Of a stretch of 38,770 bases of DNA, positions 26,497 through 34,655 are shown piece by piece (within the stretch, counting starts at the first letter, position 1; the number at the start of each line of letters is the position of its first letter). The notes under the pieces are model-generated. The model had not been told where the DNA came from. It did no database searches and saw only the letters and a program-made list of their open reading frames with translations. The stretch covers positions 1-38,770 of IMG/VR virus record IMGVR_UViG_3300010155_000022; one strand, 5' to 3'. Position numbers and translations under genes: made by a program. This stretch comes from a virus.

Positions 26497-26769
26497 CTAT
26501 TTTATTTTTTTATACAATTTTTCAAGTTCTTTTATATAAAATTTTCTCTCTTCGGACCTTACTAAGGAAATCTCTTTTATAAAGTTTTCTCTCTCCTGAT
26601 GACACTGATTTATAAATTGCTCTCTTTCTTCTCTCCACTTATCTCTCTCTATACTAGATCTATTACTAATCTTTTCTATTTTTCTTAATAACCATCTCTC
26701 TCTAGTAATAGCATAGAGTACCCATATACCCAGTACCCCATATTGTGTTAAGATTTCAAATGTTTCCAT
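26497..26769 (-). CDS. Single-span membrane/coiled-coil protein, BhlA/UviB holin-like
   Basis: 90 residues: a short N-terminal hydrophobic segment (about 8-23: TQYGVLGIWVLYAITR) followed by a highly charged helix rich in RE and ER pairs (REEREQFINQCHQERENF). This plan, one membrane span then a charged coiled coil, is that of BhlA/UviB-type holins. It lies 5 bases after the portal gene, far from the lysis cassette. It could be a second holin or a membrane-anchored assembly factor. The hydrophobic segment is short, so topology is uncertain. Confidence 0.5.
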   Translation of the reverse strand: METFEILTQYGVLGIWVLYAITRERWLLRKIEKISNRSSIERDKWREEREQFINQCHQERENFIKEISLVRSEERKFYIKELEKLYKKIK

Positions 26770-26774
26770 ATTAG

Positions 26775-29537
26775 TTATTTCTTTTTCTTTGTTTCTTTTG
26801 ATGATTTAGTATCATACTTATTCTTATTTTCTCTAGCAATTTCTAATTGTTTATTAGCTACATCTCTTTGAACTTGTATTTTTTGTTCTTCTATACTTAT
26901 TTTTTGATTGTGCTTTAACATATCATTACTTTGCTTTTCTCTTTGTAATTGTGTTTGTTGTTGATATTGTTCTGTTTTTCTAATATTATCCATAGCATCC
27001 TTATAATCAGATTGTTGATTTTGATCAATATCAACCATTGAACCATATCCAGCAGCTTTAATCTCTGCAATTAAAATATCTTTTTGTCTATCTTTTTCTT
27101 TTTCCATTGCTTCAGTATCAAATTTTAATTGTTCTTGTTGCTGTTGAGCTTGAATTTGTTGCTGTTGCATTTGTTCTTCTTGTTGCATTTGTTGCTGTTG
27201 CTGTTGTTTTTGTTTTTGTTCAGAATCCTTCATAGCAGCATTTAATTCAGCAATAGAATCTGATTGAATAATTTTACCAAGATCATATATAGAAGCTCCT
27301 GTAGTATTATTCTGCACAGCCATTTGTTTGAGTTGTTCAAGAATAGCTCTATGATTTGCTGTAGTTGAAGTAAAAATATTAAGATCTCTCATCAATAAAT
27401 CTGTACCATTAATTTCAAAATTAACTTTTTCATCTGCTGCAGTAATATATGTTAATCTAGTAGAGGGATTAGTTGAATTATAAAATTGAGCTAAATCTGT
27501 TCTCATCTGATGTACTCTAGGCATTAAATAATCACAATGTTGAATAAAATAAATTTCTGTTTGTGCATATGATGCATTTACAGCTTGTTCAACACCTGTA
27601 GCTGTTTGTGAAGATATTTGTTGCCCCATTCTTTGAGGATTTACACCTATTACTTCATAAGCTTGTTGTTTAAAATAATTAGATAATTGTATTCTAGACA
27701 TAAGTCTATTAGTTTGATCTAAATCAAGTTTCTGAAAATGTTGAAAATTTAATGCATTTTCTGTATTTGTAATAGATGTATCTAATGGTAACATCTGAAA
27801 ATCCTTCATTGCTACATAAGCTTTAGCTAAATTTCCTTTACCCCAATCTTCACCTAACGAATGTTTAGGTAAAGTATTTTGATCTAACATAATAATTGTA
27901 CCTAATTCATCTACAAGAATATCTGCTATTTGATTATTTACTATATTATATCCTATTTGAAAAGGTTTCATTAAATCTACTAATGAAGTTGATTTAGTAT
28001 TTCTATCTGAAAATACAGAACCTTCAACTGGAAGTTTACATCCATATAATGAGTTCTCTCCTTTAAACTGAAATTTAAGTGGTCCTGGTTTTTTTCTATC
28101 TATACCAATATACATAGGACTCATACCTGAAGGATTATCCATACCCCAATAACTTGGAACATTTGGTCCTATTTTAATACCACCCCAAACTTCATTAATC
28201 CAAATCCATTCTATATGTTCACCAAAAATTAAATTATCTTTATTTTTATTTTTAAACAATCTATTATCATATAAAGGTTTATCAGTTACCTTATAATCTT
28301 CTGTAACAATTTCAACTAGTACTTCTCCATCATCTGTAACTTTTGTTAAGTGTCCTAATTTTCTTTGAGATTTCCAATAACATGTTGTAACTCTTACTAA
28401 ATATGCAGTTCCTTCATCTCTATAATCTTCACTTTGTGATAGAATTTGTTGAATTGTATCATTTCCTTTTACTACAGTACCTGACATTGCACTCGTATAT
28501 TGTCTCATTCCTAAAGATGGCATATGAGTATTCCATTCATAAGATCTAGTGGGATCATAAAAACTACCATCATTTTGTTGACCTGTTATTGTATAACCAG
28601 CAGCTCTAACAGGATATATAGCCTCTAAAGCCTCTAATTGATCATCTGTCATTAAATAACCATACTTATCAATAGCATCTGATACAGTTACCATATCTGT
28701 ATTACCTACCCAATTAGAATCAGATATATATCTAGAATCTGGAGATTTATGATAAAAAGTAAGAAGTGGATTCCATAATTCAACATCATAATCATCTTCC
28801 ATCATTCGCATATGCCAAAATTCTCTATCAGTAATTAACATATCTCTAAAAGCTCTTTCTTCAAGTTCATCTATATGAAATTTTTGAACATCTACTTTAT
28901 GTTGATGAGTTGCCCACTCTTCAATCATAGATCTATAACTTTTCTTAAAAAAGCCTTCTATTTCAGGAAGTGTTTTTAAATTTTCTGGATTTAATTGTTG
29001 TTGTGCTTCTTCTGAAGCAGGATCTAAACCTTGTTCTAACATTGCTGCTAAAATTTTAGTTTCAGCTTGAGTCATTAAAGTTTGTTCAACCATTGTTCTT
29101 TTCTGCTCCAACATTTCATTATATGAAAATTCATCAACAGCACGGTAAGTAAGTTTAGTAGATCTTTTAGCAAATTCTGCTACCAAGACATTTATAACAT
29201 TAGGAATAATTGGATAAAACTTTAATTCTAATGCTGAACCTGAATCTGAATCTTCAGTTAAATTATCAATGATACTTCTTGTTTCAAGATCTTCTTCAAC
29301 TATATAATCATTCCTATCAATATGACCTTTAGCTAATTTATAATTTTTAGAAAGTCTTCTTGAATTTACTTGTAATTGTCTTAAACCATTCCATTCTAAC
29401 CAATCTAAATTCCAAGCAGCCCATTCATCATTCTTTTTTTTCTGTAATAAAAATTGTAAAGGTTGTATTACAGAACCCATTCTATTTTGTTCAACTTTAG
29501 CTCCTTTTTTTAATTGAAGTGCATTATATACCTGCAT
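26775..29537 (-). CDS. Portal protein
   Basis: 920 residues immediately after TerL and before the scaffold and capsid genes, the canonical portal position, and long as in crAss-like portals. The core contains RAFRDMLITDREFWHMRMMEDD-type (abbreviated, about 228-250), a WNPLLTFYHKSPDSRYISD wing segment, and ANEW/IEWIWINEVWGG-like segments in the middle. The C-terminal 200 residues are helical and extremely Gln-rich (KQKQQQQQQMQQEEQMQQQQ near 775-795), then Lys/Glu/Gln coiled coil to a Lys-rich end; this probably forms the portal barrel inside the head. Forms the dodecameric vertex for DNA entry and exit. Family call is by position and pattern. Confidence 0.85.
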   Translation of the reverse strand: MQVYNALQLKKGAKVEQNRMGSVIQPLQFLLQKKKNDEWAAWNLDWLEWNGLRQLQVNSRRLSKNYKLAKGHIDRNDYIVEEDLETRSIIDNLTEDSDSGSALELKFYPIIPNVINVLVAEFAKRSTKLTYRAVDEFSYNEMLEQKRTMVEQTLMTQAETKILAAMLEQGLDPASEEAQQQLNPENLKTLPEIEGFFKKSYRSMIEEWATHQHKVDVQKFHIDELEERAFRDMLITDREFWHMRMMEDDYDVELWNPLLTFYHKSPDSRYISDSNWVGNTDMVTVSDAIDKYGYLMTDDQLEALEAIYPVRAAGYTITGQQNDGSFYDPTRSYEWNTHMPSLGMRQYTSAMSGTVVKGNDTIQQILSQSEDYRDEGTAYLVRVTTCYWKSQRKLGHLTKVTDDGEVLVEIVTEDYKVTDKPLYDNRLFKNKNKDNLIFGEHIEWIWINEVWGGIKIGPNVPSYWGMDNPSGMSPMYIGIDRKKPGPLKFQFKGENSLYGCKLPVEGSVFSDRNTKSTSLVDLMKPFQIGYNIVNNQIADILVDELGTIIMLDQNTLPKHSLGEDWGKGNLAKAYVAMKDFQMLPLDTSITNTENALNFQHFQKLDLDQTNRLMSRIQLSNYFKQQAYEVIGVNPQRMGQQISSQTATGVEQAVNASYAQTEIYFIQHCDYLMPRVHQMRTDLAQFYNSTNPSTRLTYITAADEKVNFEINGTDLLMRDLNIFTSTTANHRAILEQLKQMAVQNNTTGASIYDLGKIIQSDSIAELNAAMKDSEQKQKQQQQQQMQQEEQMQQQQIQAQQQQEQLKFDTEAMEKEKDRQKDILIAEIKAAGYGSMVDIDQNQQSDYKDAMDNIRKTEQYQQQTQLQREKQSNDMLKHNQKISIEEQKIQVQRDVANKQLEIARENKNKYDTKSSKETKKKK

Positions 29538-29542
29538 AGTTT

Positions 29543-31759
29543 TTATTTAATATTTTTAAAAGCTGATCTTTTAAAAGATCTACTATTTCTCTTATTATTT
29601 TTTTTGCCTAGATGCCTAAACGGACTACTATTTAATTTAAACAAATTTTCTGACTTTTGCAAGTTTCTAGCTGCGTCATCTCTTATAACTTGCTTTGCAT
29701 ATCCTCTATTAGATTCTTGAATTCTCATAAAAGAAACAAGTGCAACAAAAGATACTAATCTATCTACATTAACTCCAACTGCATATTCTTGCATTTCTTT
29801 AATTAACATAGGATCTGGAATTCTTTCTATACCATATGTAGTTTTAACTACCGTACCATCTTCTTTAGTTACTTGATCAAGTTCTTCTCTCACATACTCT
29901 ATTCCATAACTTAATAAATGAGATTTAAATAAAGTTCCTGTATTTTTCCAACCATATTCTTGGAATACATTTCTATTTGCACCTAAGTCTTTTAAAAACA
30001 TAATCTGATTTTTGGGTACTAAATATCTTTGTTTTTTTCTATGAATCATATAATTTATAAAAAGAGATATATTATTCTCAATAACTGTCCAGGCATTATA
30101 CCATTCTATTATAAGTTCAAGTCTTTGATGAGTTTTCTTTATATCATCAAATCTTCCACACCAAGTTGCAACTATTTTACTTTGTTCAATATAAGTTTCT
30201 GTTTCTTCTCCTGTTATTTTAGTTACTTCTACAGAATTTTTCATTACATAAATAGAACATAAAGAATCTGATGTAGTAGTCTTACCTTCTGCAACAGGGT
30301 CAATAGAAGCATAATAACTTCCAAAATCTGGTTTTTCTTTATTAGGTCTTTCCCATACAACTAAACATCCAGTTTTATCTTCTGTTTTTTTCTTTATAGG
30401 AAAATCTTTAATAGGTTGTTTATTACTTTTTTGGACAATTGGTTTTCCTTCTGTATCAGTAGATATATCAAGAAATTCATAACCATATTCTTTTTCTTCT
30501 ATTCTTCTAGCCTGTGCAGCAAGTAGATGTGTAGGAAATATAGATACAGATCTATTATCAAATGCTTCTTTAATATTTCGGGGATGTTGAGATATTCTCA
30601 ATTGATAGTCTTCTGGAACTAAATCTTTTTTCCATGTATCAAATTGATCTTGTAAAGCTATAGTAGCTTCTTCTACAAGTGAATTACCATAATCATCTAT
30701 ATATGGAGGCATAGACCATTGTTCAGGAATAAATAAACCTGATAAACCTATAGTACCTTTATGATCAATAAGATTTGTTTCTACAGCATAAATATCTTTT
30801 GATGTAGGATTTAATATCATATCCTTTAAAGGATCGCATTGTGATAGATCTCCTACTGATCCGGCTGCTATAAATAAACCAGTAGTAACAAGTCCCGATT
30901 GCATTGCAGGTCTCATGTATTCAAATGTCTTATCCATCTTAGGTGCAATTCCAGCTTCCTCATGAAAAAAGTATTTTACTGGACCACCTACTCCATTTGT
31001 TGGATCTTTTTCAAATGACATACCTTGAATAGTTCCTTTTAATCCTACTTCAGCTTTTCTATTTCCTTTTCTAACTTCAATCTTTTGTTGCCACATTAGA
31101 ACTTTACTAGGATTCATAGGTCTATACCAAGCTGTATGTTCATTTAAAAATGCAGCATATTCATCTAAAAACTTCCAAGAACCTTTTTCATTTATATAAT
31201 CTTTAAGACTTGCTCCTATTTTTAAAGTTACACCTGGCTCAAACCATTGTTGATTAACAAGTTTTGCCATATGATAATAAGAAGAAGCTATCTGACGTTT
31301 CTTTAAAATAGCTACATGTTTAAAATTTAATTCTGCAAGCATTTCATATAATGCCATATGATATTGAGCATCTCTAATATCAGCAAATCCAAATTTTTGT
31401 ATTTCTTTATTAAATATTGGTAAGAAATTTAACCACATATAATAATCTCGTGCTATATACCAGACCTTATCTTTAGATTTAAATATTACACCTTTTCTGC
31501 ATTTCTTCTTTTCTCCATCCCAATAATTTATAAAATCTCTTGATTTAAATGGAGCATTGCAATAAAAACCTTGTTTATTAAATATAGTAGCTTGTAAATT
31601 AAATGCAGAACTATTTTCATCAAACTCATATTTACCAGGTTCTTTGAAAAGATTTCTTATATAACTAGCAAATTCTTCTCTAGATTCAAAATCTGTAGTT
31701 TCCCAAGTTCCATTATTCCACGTTGGTATATCTTGATATATTTCTGCATCATTGGTCAT
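29543..31759 (-). CDS. Terminase large subunit (TerL)
   Basis: 738 residues. ATPase domain: an atypical Walker A candidate (KKRQIASS at 153-160), Walker B VKYFFHEEAG at 261-270 with E267/E268 as catalytic candidates, and a TTGLFIAAGSVGD motif near 292-304 resembling the coupling motif. Nuclease domain: YYASIDPVAEG with D487 and IENNISLF with E561 as probable metal ligands of the RNase H-like fold. The C-terminus is basic (about 715-738). It follows the 171-residue gene with an 11-base overlap, and the portal begins 5 bases after its stop. Cuts and pumps genomic DNA into the head. The Walker A lacks the usual GKS/T, which is also true of many TerLs. Confidence 0.9.
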   Translation of the reverse strand: MTNDAEIYQDIPTWNNGTWETTDFESREEFASYIRNLFKEPGKYEFDENSSAFNLQATIFNKQGFYCNAPFKSRDFINYWDGEKKKCRKGVIFKSKDKVWYIARDYYMWLNFLPIFNKEIQKFGFADIRDAQYHMALYEMLAELNFKHVAILKKRQIASSYYHMAKLVNQQWFEPGVTLKIGASLKDYINEKGSWKFLDEYAAFLNEHTAWYRPMNPSKVLMWQQKIEVRKGNRKAEVGLKGTIQGMSFEKDPTNGVGGPVKYFFHEEAGIAPKMDKTFEYMRPAMQSGLVTTGLFIAAGSVGDLSQCDPLKDMILNPTSKDIYAVETNLIDHKGTIGLSGLFIPEQWSMPPYIDDYGNSLVEEATIALQDQFDTWKKDLVPEDYQLRISQHPRNIKEAFDNRSVSIFPTHLLAAQARRIEEKEYGYEFLDISTDTEGKPIVQKSNKQPIKDFPIKKKTEDKTGCLVVWERPNKEKPDFGSYYASIDPVAEGKTTTSDSLCSIYVMKNSVEVTKITGEETETYIEQSKIVATWCGRFDDIKKTHQRLELIIEWYNAWTVIENNISLFINYMIHRKKQRYLVPKNQIMFLKDLGANRNVFQEYGWKNTGTLFKSHLLSYGIEYVREELDQVTKEDGTVVKTTYGIERIPDPMLIKEMQEYAVGVNVDRLVSFVALVSFMRIQESNRGYAKQVIRDDAARNLQKSENLFKLNSSPFRHLGKKNNKRNSRSFKRSAFKNIK

Positions 31760-32264
31760 ATCCTAATCCTATTCCACCTCTTACATTACTTTGTTGCTCT
31801 TCTTGAAGATCTTTATAAGCTCCTTTAAATGACTCTCTAATCTGTTGATATTTAGCTGCAGCATTTACTAAAGAATTAATATTTCCATCTCTACCGTGTT
31901 CAATTGGTGTAGTTTCCATATATCTACCTAATCTATCTAACATAGCTGCAATTCCTTTATAAGCTCTAGATGTAGGTGTTGTATACATCTTTTGACAAAA
32001 TTGAAGAGCATTATAGATATCATCATCTTCTGTGGAAAATTCTGCTTCTACTTCTTTTAATATTACTTCTTCTTTTTCGTTTTCTGGTGTATGAAAGAAG
32101 GGATTCATATCTGGATTAGGACATGTCATATAAAATAAATATTGATATATTTTTAAATATTCTTCTGGATAATTATCCATTATATCTTTTAAAGACTTTA
32201 ATGTATAGCAATGTTCTGTTGGTACAGCTTTACCATTTTGTATATCAAATAATTTTACAATCAC
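31749..32264 (-). CDS. Conserved protein before TerL, candidate small terminase
   Basis: 171 residues, overlapping TerL by 11 bases. N-terminal segment TLKSLKDIMDNYPEEYLKIYQYLFYMTCPNPDMNPF (abbreviated, 22-57) and a helical C-terminal half (GIAAMLDRLGRYMETTP, then LVNAAAKYQQIRESFKGAYKDLQEEQ). This family is found beside TerL in crAss-like and marine Bacteroidota phages as I recall. Size, helical content and the translational overlap suggest a small terminase or TerL partner, but no helix-turn-helix is evident, so the function is inferred only from place. Confidence 0.5.
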   Translation of the reverse strand: MIVKLFDIQNGKAVPTEHCYTLKSLKDIMDNYPEEYLKIYQYLFYMTCPNPDMNPFFHTPENEKEEVILKEVEAEFSTEDDDIYNALQFCQKMYTTPTSRAYKGIAAMLDRLGRYMETTPIEHGRDGNINSLVNAAAKYQQIRESFKGAYKDLQEEQQSNVRGGIGLGYDQ

Positions 32265-33094
32265 TTCTTTATTATTTTATGTTTATTATCTTTTAAATAA
32301 TGTATTAATGAAATTACTTCATCCTTTAAATAAGGGACAGGAATTTGAATTATATCTTTTATAACAGGATCACCTTCTAATGTATAACTAGTTATGGGAT
32401 AACCATGTTCATTTTTACCATCTTCTTCAAATTGAACATGATGTATAAACATATTTCCAGGTCTTAACTTAGAATTATGCTTTAATATAATATACATATA
32501 AATACTGAGTTGTAATGCATAATGATTAAAATTACAATCATCTAAATGAGATAAAGGAAATTTCATTTTTTGTGAAATCCCTTCCCAATCTTTCCAAGAT
32601 TGCATTTTAATTTCTTTATTAGTCTTATAATCTATTATTGTTACTTTACCATTAACTACTTCAACTAAATCTGATTGGCCACATATTCCTGCAGATTTTA
32701 AATATACCATATGTTCAGGATAAACTCCTGGATCTAATTTTTGTTTTGGTGAATATTTTACACCATCTTCTTTAACTATTGGAGAGAATACTGGTATAGT
32801 AACTCCCTGTCTTTTCATAGATGCAAAATTGCATATATCAAATTCTCTTTGATTATGATAAAATGTTCCTAAATTCATTGCCCTTTCAGATTCTTCTTTC
32901 CAAGCTTCCTCTATAGCTTTAGGTTTCATCCCAAACCATTTTGAATTTTTTCTTTTAGATACTTTCTTAGCTATTTTTTTTGCATTAAAGAGTTCTTTAA
33001 AATATGAAGTTAGTGTAGTTACACTGATCCATTCTATATTATCATTATTAGAACTTGAATAACTATGATTTACTTCTTTAAATATTAAACTCAT
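32261..33094 (-). CDS. PD-(D/E)XK superfamily nuclease
   Basis: 277 residues. RecB/Cas4-like nuclease motifs in order: GTFYH with H80, GICGQSDLVEV with D142, IIDYKT with D155 and K157, and YALQLSIYMY giving the Q195-x3-Y199 (QxxxY) motif. The N-terminal VTTLTSYFKELF fits the usual first helix. Such PDDEXK nucleases are conserved near the packaging genes of crAss-like phages. Possible jobs are DNA end processing in recombination or packaging, or host DNA breakdown. No iron-sulfur Cys cluster is visible (only C88, C138 and C187). ATGA-type overlaps with both neighbours place it in the packaging operon. Confidence 0.8.
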   Translation of the reverse strand: MSLIFKEVNHSYSSSNNDNIEWISVTTLTSYFKELFNAKKIAKKVSKRKNSKWFGMKPKAIEEAWKEESERAMNLGTFYHNQREFDICNFASMKRQGVTIPVFSPIVKEDGVKYSPKQKLDPGVYPEHMVYLKSAGICGQSDLVEVVNGKVTIIDYKTNKEIKMQSWKDWEGISQKMKFPLSHLDDCNFNHYALQLSIYMYIILKHNSKLRPGNMFIHHVQFEEDGKNEHGYPITSYTLEGDPVIKDIIQIPVPYLKDEVISLIHYLKDNKHKIIKK

Positions 33095-33390
33095 AATTCA
33101 CCTAATTTATCTTCTTGTTCTTCTGTTAATACTGCATGCCATTCTCCAATAGGACATTCTGAAGATAAAGCTCGTGTTTTAAAAGCTAAAGAACAACCAC
33201 AATTACTACAACAAGGTTGACTACCTGGAATTTCACATTTAGTTCCTTTTAAATCTAATTCTGGACATTCCTTACATAAATTCATTCTTTGTATTGAAAC
33301 TTCTTCTACAAATTTATCTCGCATTGTTGAATTCTTGATGCCTTCATAAATTTGTTTTCTATTCTTCCATATCTTTTTTAAACTTAACAT
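33091..33390 (-). CDS. Small Cys-rich zinc-ribbon-like protein (99 aa)
   Basis: 99 residues. A basic helical N-terminus (KKIWKNRKQIYEGIKNS) is followed by eight cysteines in CKEC, KCEIPG, PCCSNCGC and SECP (about 39-80), then WHAVL. The order C-x2-C...C...CCxxCGCSLAFKTRALSSECP is one I associate with a conserved family in tailed phages of marine and gut Bacteroidota. Probably binds zinc. It overlaps the IHF-like gene by 32 bases and the nuclease gene by 4. Function unknown; a DNA-contacting accessory of the nuclease or terminase is possible. Confidence 0.65.
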   Translation of the reverse strand: MLSLKKIWKNRKQIYEGIKNSTMRDKFVEEVSIQRMNLCKECPELDLKGTKCEIPGSQPCCSNCGCSLAFKTRALSSECPIGEWHAVLTEEQEDKLGEL

Positions 33391-33748
33391 TTTTTTTATT
33401 ATTTATAAACTTTTCTTTTCTTTTTTTTTCAATTTCAATTTGTTCTTTAATAGAATATAAAAATTTTATTTTTTCTTCTAACATTTTTTTATTATAATAT
33501 GCAGGATAAGTTGATGTATCATGATTTTCTAAATACTTCTCAAGTTTAGGTATAGTTTTTTTAATAGATCTTTCATTAGGCATAAATAAACCTAAACCTG
33601 TTATATTTATTCTTGGATGATATAACTCACTTAATAATGTTCTAACATTTCTATAATAAAAATCTAATAAATCTTCTACTAAACTTTTTGATATATCTTT
33701 TTGTTCAGCTATTTCTTGATATAATAATCTAGATTTTTTAGGATTCAT
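33359..33748 (-). CDS. HU/IHF-like DNA-binding protein
   Basis: 129 residues. Residues about 8-55 match the HU/IHF start: LYQEIAEQKDISKSLVEDLLDFYYRNVRTLL (abbreviated), then ITGLGLFMPNE, the conserved turn and strand before the DNA-binding arm. The arm is reduced; the C-terminal 70 residues are instead helical and Lys-rich (EKIKFLYSIKEQIEIEKKRKEKF). Members of this family bend DNA, so a role in packaging-site architecture near TerL is plausible. It overlaps the upstream gene by 4 bases. A second, longer IHF-like gene lies at 11770-12354. Confidence 0.7.
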   Translation of the reverse strand: MNPKKSRLLYQEIAEQKDISKSLVEDLLDFYYRNVRTLLSELYHPRINITGLGLFMPNERSIKKTIPKLEKYLENHDTSTYPAYYNKKMLEEKIKFLYSIKEQIEIEKKRKEKFINNKKNVKFKKDMEE

Positions 33749-34104
33749 TTGCCAAGAAATTTATAATCTAGAAATATTGTACCATTTGTTTCTACTTTAA
33801 TAGTTTTATTAATTGAAATAATTTTTTTATTTTTAAAATCCTTTTTTATAAGATTGTTCTTAATACACTTATTAATACAATTTCTTACTGTTTGTTGAGA
33901 TTTAAAAATTTTATGTTCTTCTGCTGCATCATAACAAAAATGTGTAAGTTCTATTGGACCAACACTACTAAGTAATGTTAAACATTCTAGATCAGAATTA
34001 CTCACTGCTATATCTTTAATATAACAATGAGTTAATAACTGAAATTTGATAATACCTTTTTTAGACATTATCACTTTTTTTTGAACCTGTTTAACAATAG
34101 CCAT
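33745..34104 (-). CDS. Winged-helix-like conserved phage protein (119 aa)
   Basis: 119 residues. Residues about 37-95 (SDLECLTLLSSVGPIELTHF, then IFKSQQTVRNCINKCIKNNLIKK) fit a winged helix: a helix, a short turn, a recognition helix SQQTVRNCINKC and a basic wing. The family occurs next to the IHF-like gene in crAss-like and marine Bacteroidota phages as I recall. Possibly a regulator or DNA-structuring protein of the packaging operon. Starts in TAATG with the upstream gene and overlaps the next by 4 bases. Confidence 0.55.
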   Translation of the reverse strand: MAIVKQVQKKVIMSKKGIIKFQLLTHCYIKDIAVSNSDLECLTLLSSVGPIELTHFCYDAAEEHKIFKSQQTVRNCINKCIKNNLIKKDFKNKKIISINKTIKVETNGTIFLDYKFLGK

Positions 34105-34382
34105 TATACTTTTGCTTTTTTCAAAGTTCTTTTCTTAGCAACTTTTGGCTGTAGCTGCGATTCAGGAGTTTCTTGCATTTCACCTTCATCAGGGGGAGCC
34201 ATCATCATAGCATACTGCATTTGAATCTGAGTTCTTTTGAATCTCATTTCATCAATTGCCGAAAGCAACTTTTCATATTCCAATTGTGCCTCTAGATAAG
34301 GCATTGATTCTTGATAGAACTTAAGCATTTCTTCTTTTTTTTCTGCAAGTTCTTCTGGAGATAAATTCTCTGGATTTTCCAT
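34104..34382 (-). CDS. Small coiled-coil protein (92 aa)
   Basis: 92 residues. The N-terminal 65 residues are helical and charged (EELAEKKEEMLKFYQESMPYLEAQLEYEKLLSAIDEMRFKR, in parts), then a Met/Pro-rich linker and a Lys-rich end (KVAKKRTLKKAKV). The MPYLEAQLEYEKLLSxIDExRF pattern is common in small proteins at the head of packaging operons in Bacteroidota phages as I recall. It is the first gene after a terminator, with a promoter-like octamer 24 bases upstream. Function unknown; a terminase or assembly accessory is possible. Confidence 0.65.
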   Translation of the reverse strand: MENPENLSPEELAEKKEEMLKFYQESMPYLEAQLEYEKLLSAIDEMRFKRTQIQMQYAMMMAPPDEGEMQETPESQLQPKVAKKRTLKKAKV

Positions 34383-34405
34383 TGGTTTAAATTTTTATAT
34401 TTAAA

Positions 34406-34413
34406 CAAATATA
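34406..34413 (-). promoter_or_regulatory. Possible Bacteroidota-type -7 element
   Basis: The minus strand reads TATATTTG, matching TAnnTTTG, 23 bases before the ATG at 34382 and downstream of the lysis terminator. No clear -33 TTTG at normal spacing. Identical to the octamer at 12401-12408, which also follows a terminator. Confidence 0.3.
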
Positions 34414-34439
34414 CAAATAAAGTTTAAACTATTAATATT

Positions 34440-34477
34440 TAAACTAAAAAAAGTCTAAGTGATTAAACTTAGACTTT
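34440..34477 (-). terminator. Terminator of the lysis transcript
   Basis: On the minus strand AAAGTCTAAGT (34477-34467) pairs with ACTTAGACTTT (34460-34450), an 11-bp stem with a 6-base loop, followed by TTTTTAGTTT. T-rich DNA flanks both sides, but all nearby genes run on the minus strand. It closes the adhesin/lysis operon just after the 52-residue ORF. Nothing else is evident between it and 34382 except the promoter-like octamer. Confidence 0.85.
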
Positions 34478-34496
34478 CTTTTTTACTATGAGAATA

Positions 34497-34655
34497 CTAC
34501 CTGTTTTTGATAGTGTAATTAAGTATTGTAAATAAATAAAATTTTCTTGATATATCTACTTCAATACAAAGAATATCTAAAAATGATATTCTGAATCTTA
34601 TCATTATTTTATCCCATTGCTTATTGGGAGCCTTCCAACCATTTCTAAACTTCAT
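34497..34655 (-). CDS. Small ORF after endolysin (52 aa)
   Basis: 52 codons from the ATG at 34655, overlapping the endolysin end by 11 bases. Sequence features: KFRNGWKAPNKQWDKI, then a hydrophobic region FRISFLDILCIEVDISRK and FYLFTILNYT. The overlap, the fit up to the terminator and the alternation of charged and hydrophobic residues favour a real gene, possibly membrane-associated. Without it the 140 bases before the terminator would be empty. No known motif. Confidence 0.55.
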   Translation of the reverse strand: MKFRNGWKAPNKQWDKIMIRFRISFLDILCIEVDISRKFYLFTILNYTIKNR

